NCBI GenBank assembly: GCA_023437865.1
Contig: JAEZFE010000096.1
Coordinates: 1-6,135, forward strand
Origin: Pseudomonadota bacterium
GTDB lineage: Bacteria; Pseudomonadota; Alphaproteobacteria; Rhodospirillales; Magnetospirillaceae
Direction: 5' to 3'
DNA length: 6,135 bases
Part shown: one piece after another, positions 1 through 6,135 of the stretch
Numbering within the stretch: the first letter of the stretch is position 1
Layout: each line of letters starts with the position of its first letter
The notes under the pieces: generated by a model
Databases searched by the model: none
Told to the model about the DNA's origin: nothing
What the model saw: the letters and a program-made list of their open reading frames with translations, nothing else
Made by a program: the position numbers and the translations under genes

Positions 1-3516
<3,516 letters not shown>

Positions 3517-3520
<4 letters not shown>

Positions 3521-4437
3521 GGCTGGGTCTCCTTCACCGGTCGGACCTCGCGTTCGAACGTCTCGATGAAGCGGGCCACCGGGTCATAGGTGTCGTCATC
3601 GGCGGCCTCGAACCGGCTCAGTTCCATGCGGGCCAGGATGGCGCGGCCGGCCTCGCTCTTGTCCAGGGTCAGCAGCGCGGCCCTGACCTGCTCCAGCACC
3701 GGGGCGGGCACGCCGTCGCGCACCATCAGGCTGTTGTTGACCAGGGACTCGGTCTGCCACTTGACTTCCAACTGGGCGGCGACCTCGGGGTTGGCCTTCT
3801 GAAAAGCGCGCCATGGCGGCGGCCAGGTGGCGGCGGCGACGCTTTCGCCCAGATACACATTCATGATCGACGATTCCTGCGATCCCACATACCGATTGTC
3901 GAGGTCTCTGCGCACGTCGAGCCCCGCATGGTGCAGAAACCATTGCGGCATCATGGTTGCGGCCAGCGCCGTGGGGGCCGGGTAGGCGATCACCTTGCCG
4001 CGCAGGTCGGCCGGGGTGGCGATGGCGCTGTCCCTGCGCACCAGGATGATGCCGCGAAAGTTCTCGTCATCGGCCATCTTGCCGAAGACGTGATAGCCGG
4101 CGCCGCGCGCCACCACGGTCTGGTAGGGATTGGGCAGGACGAAAGCGAAGGATTGGGCCGCCAGCTTCCTCTCGAAATCCTGATACGACCGCGAGGCCTC
4201 CAGCCGCAACCGTGCGCCCTTCAGCTCGCGGTTCAGGTGATCGATCAGCGGTTGGTAAACCTGGAACAGCCGGTGCGGGTTGTGCAGCGGATGGATCCCG
4301 AACACCAGCGGCTCGGTGCCGCCCGGCGGTGTATCGGCGAAACGCGGGCTGTAGGCCTCGCCTTCTTCCGGCCCGCAGGCAACCAGGAACGCCGGCAGAG
4401 CCAGTACCGCCAGCACTTTGAAGATTAGGTTTTTCAA
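3517..4437 (-). CDS. PhnD-like periplasmic solute-binding lipoprotein, probable ligand-loading partner of the downstream hybrid kinase
   Basis: 306 residues from a TTG start. The N-terminus MKNLIFKVLAVLALPAFLVAC is a lipoprotein signal peptide: one or two lysines, a hydrophobic core and lipobox LVAC with the lipidated Cys at residue 21, the only cysteine I see. The mature part resembles the phosphate/phosphite/phosphonate-binding (PhnD/PtxB) class of type II periplasmic binding proteins. Signatures are an opening strand with FGIHPLHNPHRLF at 46-58 and YQPLIDHL at 61-68, SYQDFERKL at 84-92, LPNPYQ at 101-106, and ADLRGKVIAYPAP at 143-155. TTG is chosen because no ATG or GTG gives an intact signal peptide; the only in-frame ATG is at 4635, inside the tRNA gene and beyond its terminator. 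The stop overlaps the kinase ATG by four bases (ATGA), so the two are coupled. No permease or ATPase gene is seen. The family is fairly secure; the sensory role is inferred from context and the ligand is unknown. Confidence 0.88.
3529..3534 (-). promoter_or_regulatory. Strong Shine-Dalgarno site for the hybrid kinase
   Basis: The minus strand reads AAGGAG followed by eight bases and then ATG (3520-3518). The site lies inside the last codons of the lipoprotein gene. It supports the chosen kinase start and suggests that the kinase can be initiated independently as well as by coupling through the ATGA overlap. Confidence 0.8.
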
Positions 4438-4549
4438 GTCGTCCCGCCCGGTTCCGCCGGTGTAAACCCGTAGCGAATGTAACCGGAAAAAGTTAATGCG
4501 GGGAGTGGCAGGCTTCGTCGCGGCGACCGTGGCGCCAATGCTTTGCGCC
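4438..4549 (-). other. Intergenic 5' region of the lipoprotein-kinase operon
   Basis: About 112 bases between the tRNA terminator and the TTG start. I find no convincing sigma-70 promoter on the minus strand: TACATT at 4478-4483 could be a -10 but has no matching -35. A GGGA lies four bases ahead of the TTG (4442-4445), a modest ribosome site. Two copies of GCGCCAA (plus strand 4532-4538 and 4545-4551) and short CCGGTT/AACCGG arms (4448-4453, 4481-4486) could be regulator sites, but are short enough to be chance. The operon must have its own promoter here or depend on read-through from the tRNA. Confidence 0.4.
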
Positions 4550-4586
4550 AAAATGAAAAGGGCCGGCCTTTTTAGGCCGACCCTTT
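4550..4586 (-). terminator. Intrinsic terminator of the tRNA-Ala unit
   Basis: A 13-bp hairpin with a 4-base loop (arms 4557-4569 and 4574-4586), starting ten bases past the encoded CCA. On the minus strand the 3' arm is followed by TTTTCATTTT, a U-rich tract interrupted by CA. One stem position is informative: in minus-strand RNA it is a G-U wobble (4563/4580), while in plus-strand RNA it would be a C-A mismatch. This fits a terminator acting on the minus strand. Confidence 0.85.
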
Positions 4587-4596
4587 CAAAACGCGT

Positions 4597-4672
<76 letters not shown>

Positions 4673-4685
4673 ACGCGAGGCCGTG

Positions 4686-4714
4686 AAAATAGGCAAACCG
4701 ATTCTGCCTGTCAA
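4686..4714 (-). promoter_or_regulatory. Sigma-70-type promoter of tRNA-Ala(CGC)
   Basis: The minus strand has a perfect TTGACA -35 (4709-4714), a 17-bp spacer and a TATTTT -10 (4686-4691; four of six bases match TATAAT). Transcription should start near 4679, leaving a 5' leader of about seven bases before the tRNA. The sequence between the -10 and the tRNA (CACGGCCTCGCGT) is a GC-rich discriminator, as found at stable-RNA promoters subject to stringent control; that regulation is inference. Confidence 0.85.
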
Positions 4715-4757
4715 GCGTTGTTGATGATCTTCCCGACGGTCCTGTTCCCCCGTCCAC

Positions 4758-4786
4758 TTGCGCAAGGGCGCGGCTGCAAGTAGGGT
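4758..4786 (+). promoter_or_regulatory. Possible weak promoter for yggT-yggU-folD
   Basis: TTGCGC (4758-4763), a 17-bp spacer and TAGGGT (4781-4786) on the plus strand. Each hexamer matches the consensus at only three of six positions, but the spacing and placement (start near 4793, leader about 30 bases) suit a modestly expressed operon. Nothing better is visible between the tRNA promoter and yggT. Confidence 0.3.
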
Positions 4787-4809
4787 TGGCCCCGCTTCCA
4801 ATCAAACCC

Positions 4810-4813
4810 GAGG
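4810..4813 (+). promoter_or_regulatory. Shine-Dalgarno site deciding the GTG start of yggT
   Basis: GAGG lies nine bases before the GTG at 4823. A second purine run, AAGG, at 4817-4820 is too close to the start. This supports GTG as the initiation codon. Confidence 0.55.
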
Positions 4814-4822
4814 TCCAAGGCC

Positions 4823-5134
4823 GTGGGCATTATCCTCGTCCCGTTGTTGACGGTCCTTTCCATCGCGCTCGAAATCTATTGGTACGTCGTCCTGGCGACC
4901 GTGATCTTCAGCTGGCTGATGGCGTTCGGCGTCGTCAACACCTACAACCATGTGGTCCGCACAATCGGCGATGTGCTGGCGCGCCTGACCGAGCCGGCTC
5001 TGCGCCCGCTGCGCCGCATCCTGCCCGATTTCGGTGCGGTCGACCTGTCGCCCATCGCGCTGTGGCTGATCATTCTGTTCCTGCAGATGGTGGTGGCCAA
5101 CCTGCTGTCGGTGGTGCGCCACAGCGGCATATGA
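4823..5134 (+). CDS. yggT: YggT family small integral membrane protein
   Basis: 103 residues from a GTG start. Two hydrophobic stretches (about 5-35 and 75-98) flank a short polar loop carrying the family hallmark: TEPALRPLRRILP at 56-68 followed by DLSPI at 74-78, where the Pro/Arg-rich segment and the D-S-P motif are conserved. This is the short single-unit form (about 100 residues) usual in alphaproteobacteria; the E. coli protein is a tandem duplication of roughly twice this length. Members are inner-membrane proteins of uncertain biochemical role, linked to cell division, shape or osmotic tolerance in various bacteria. The start is supported by GAGG nine bases upstream; no upstream ATG is in frame. 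Its TGA overlaps the ATG of yggU in an ATGA, so the two are translationally coupled. The family call is firm; the function is not established. Confidence 0.93.
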   Translation: MGIILVPLLTVLSIALEIYWYVVLATVIFSWLMAFGVVNTYNHVVRTIGDVLARLTEPALRPLRRILPDFGAVDLSPIALWLIILFLQMVVANLLSVVRHSGI

Positions 5135-5454
5135 CCGCGTCACCGGTCGCTGCGGTGGCCGATGGCGTCAAGGTGCAGATCCGCCTGACGCCCAAGGCCG
5201 CCCGCGACCGCATTGACGGGATCGCGCTCGACGCCGACGGCGCCGCGCTGCTTAAGGTCTCAGTCACCACCGTTCCCGAGGACGGCAAGGCGAACGCCGC
5301 CCTCATCAAGTTGTTGTCCAAGGAGTGGCGCGTTCCCAAATCGACGATCTCCATCGTCCAGGGTGCCACCGACCGGCGCAAGGTACTCCACATCACCGGC
5401 GAGCCGGGGGATCTCCTCGCTCGCCTCGACCAATGGATGGCGAAGCTCAAATGA
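5131..5454 (+). CDS. yggU: YggU / DUF167 (UPF0235) family protein
   Basis: 107 residues, a small soluble alpha/beta protein. The hallmark of the family is visible: [10 protein letters not shown] at 19-28, then PEDGKAN at 49-55, LIKLLSKEW at 58-66, and a C-terminal [11 protein letters not shown] (78-88) strand-turn-strand. Length is normal for the family. The open frame extends upstream to 4786, but those codons overlap yggT and do not look like protein, so I use the internal ATG at 5131, which sits in an ATGA overlap with the yggT stop. The stop in turn overlaps the folD start by ATGA. No clear Shine-Dalgarno precedes the ATG, consistent with coupling. Biochemical function is unknown; pairing with yggT is common in Proteobacteria. 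Confidence 0.93.
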   Translation: MTASPVAAVADGVKVQIRLTPKAARDRIDGIALDADGAALLKVSVTTVPEDGKANAALIKLLSKEWRVPKSTISIVQGATDRRKVLHITGEPGDLLARLDQWMAKLK

Positions 5455-6135
5455 CCCACCAGGCCAAGCTGATCGACGGCAACGAATTCTCCGCCGGCCT
5501 CCGCGACCAGATCACCCAGCGCGTCCACGAAATCCGCGACCGCCATGGCGTGACGCCGGGCCTGGCCGTGGTGCTGGTGGGCGAGGATCCGGCCAGCCAG
5601 GTCTACGTGCGGAACAAGCACAAGCGCACCGTCGAATCGGGCATGAACTCGTTCGAGCACAAGCTGCCCGCCGACACGTCCGAGCGTGAGTTGCTGACCC
5701 TGATCGAGGCGCTCAACAACGACGGGGCCGTCCACGGCATCCTGGTTCAGTTGCCGCTGCCCAAGCACATCGATTCCGAGAAGGTGCTGCAGGCCATCCG
5801 CCCCGACAAGGACGTGGACGGCTTCCACCCGTGGAACGTCGGCATGCTGGCGACCGGCGGCCTGGGCATGATCCCGTGCACGCCGCTGGGCTCCATGATG
5901 CTGCTGCGCGACGTGCTGGGTAATCTTTCGGGCCTCAAGGCGGTGGTCATCGGCCGCTCCAACATCGTCGGCAAGCCCATGGCGCATCTCTTGATCCGCG
6001 AAAGCTGCACCGTGACCGTGGCCCATTCGCGCACCAAGGATCTGCCGGCGGAAGTGCGTGCCGCCGACATCGTGATCGCCGCAGTGGGCGTGCCCGAGAT
6101 GGTGCGCGGCGAGTGGATCAAGCCGGGTGCCACCG
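5451..6135 (+). CDS. folD: Bifunctional methylenetetrahydrofolate dehydrogenase / methenyltetrahydrofolate cyclohydrolase; 3' end cut by window edge
   Basis: FolD oxidises 5,10-methylene-tetrahydrofolate with NADP+ and hydrolyses the methenyl product to 10-formyl-tetrahydrofolate, feeding purine and formyl-Met-tRNA synthesis in the cytoplasm. 228 residues are visible of about 290-300 expected. Seen: [14 protein letters not shown] at 40-53 with the catalytic lysine of the Y-V-x-x-K motif at K56; VQLPLP at 99-104; DKDVDGFHP at 119-127 with the folate-site Asp; PCTPLG at 142-147; and the Rossmann cofactor loop GRSNIVGKP at 168-176. No key residue is missing in the visible part. The ATG overlaps the yggU stop as ATGA; the preceding sequence has only a weak GGATGG, so translation is probably coupled. 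The C-terminal end lies beyond the window. Confidence 0.97.
   Translation, partial: MTHQAKLIDGNEFSAGLRDQITQRVHEIRDRHGVTPGLAVVLVGEDPASQVYVRNKHKRTVESGMNSFEHKLPADTSERELLTLIEALNNDGAVHGILVQLPLPKHIDSEKVLQAIRPDKDVDGFHPWNVGMLATGGLGMIPCTPLGSMMLLRDVLGNLSGLKAVVIGRSNIVGKPMAHLLIRESCTVTVAHSRTKDLPAEVRAADIVIAAVGVPEMVRGEWIKPGAT

Noticed and set aside
4448..4486. CCGGTT/AACCGG inverted arms as an operator
   Set aside because: Six-base arms 27 bases apart are easily due to chance at this GC content; kept only as a mention in the intergenic entry.
4786..5130. N-terminal extension of yggU (115 extra residues)
   Set aside because: It overlaps nearly all of yggT in another frame, has an Arg/Pro-rich shadow composition, and YggU proteins are about 100 residues long. 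The ATG in the ATGA overlap is the better start.
5070..6026. Minus-strand open frame of 318 codons opposite yggU and folD
   Set aside because: Antisense to two well-recognised conserved genes, His/Gln/Ala-rich with no recognisable domain; a shadow of GC-rich codon use.

Overview
This window looks like a high-GC alphaproteobacterial chromosome, most likely from the Rhodospirillales (Magnetospirillum/Azospirillum-like). The evidence is strong G/C preference at third codon positions, a tight yggT-yggU-folD run, and the style of the multi-PAS hybrid kinase. The genus is inference; no marker here fixes it.

Left part (1-4437, minus strand): a two-gene signalling operon. The upstream gene (4437 to 3517) encodes a PhnD-like periplasmic solute-binding lipoprotein. 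Its last four bases (ATGA) overlap the start of a very large hybrid histidine kinase that runs off the left edge (3520 to 1, 1173 residues visible). I translated the kinase by hand across the window and found it open throughout. Its order is TM, periplasmic Cache-like sensor, TM, HAMP, coiled coil, PAS, PAS, HisKA, HATPase_c, REC, REC, HPt. No transporter permease, ATPase or separate response regulator is visible. The simplest reading is a TorT/TorS- or LuxP/LuxQ-style pair, in which the binding protein loads a ligand and the kinase senses it.

Middle (4438-4822): no protein gene. On the minus strand it holds a complete tRNA-Ala(CGC) transcription unit: a near-consensus promoter (TTGACA, 17-bp spacer, TATTTT), a GC-rich discriminator, a 76-nt tRNA with encoded CCA and the G3:U70 alanine identity pair, and a hairpin terminator. 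The 5' region of the lipoprotein gene lies on one side and a short leader for the rightward operon on the other.

Right part (4823-6135, plus strand): a housekeeping operon of yggT (small membrane protein), yggU (DUF167/UPF0235) and folD (methylene-tetrahydrofolate dehydrogenase/cyclohydrolase, cut by the right edge). Each pair is joined by an ATGA overlap. The two operons diverge from the intergenic region, with the tRNA between them transcribed in the same direction as the sensor operon.

The most interesting item is the lipoprotein/kinase pair. The binding protein keeps the PhnD-like fold signatures but seems to lack polar residues used for phosphonate binding in classical PhnD, so its ligand is open.
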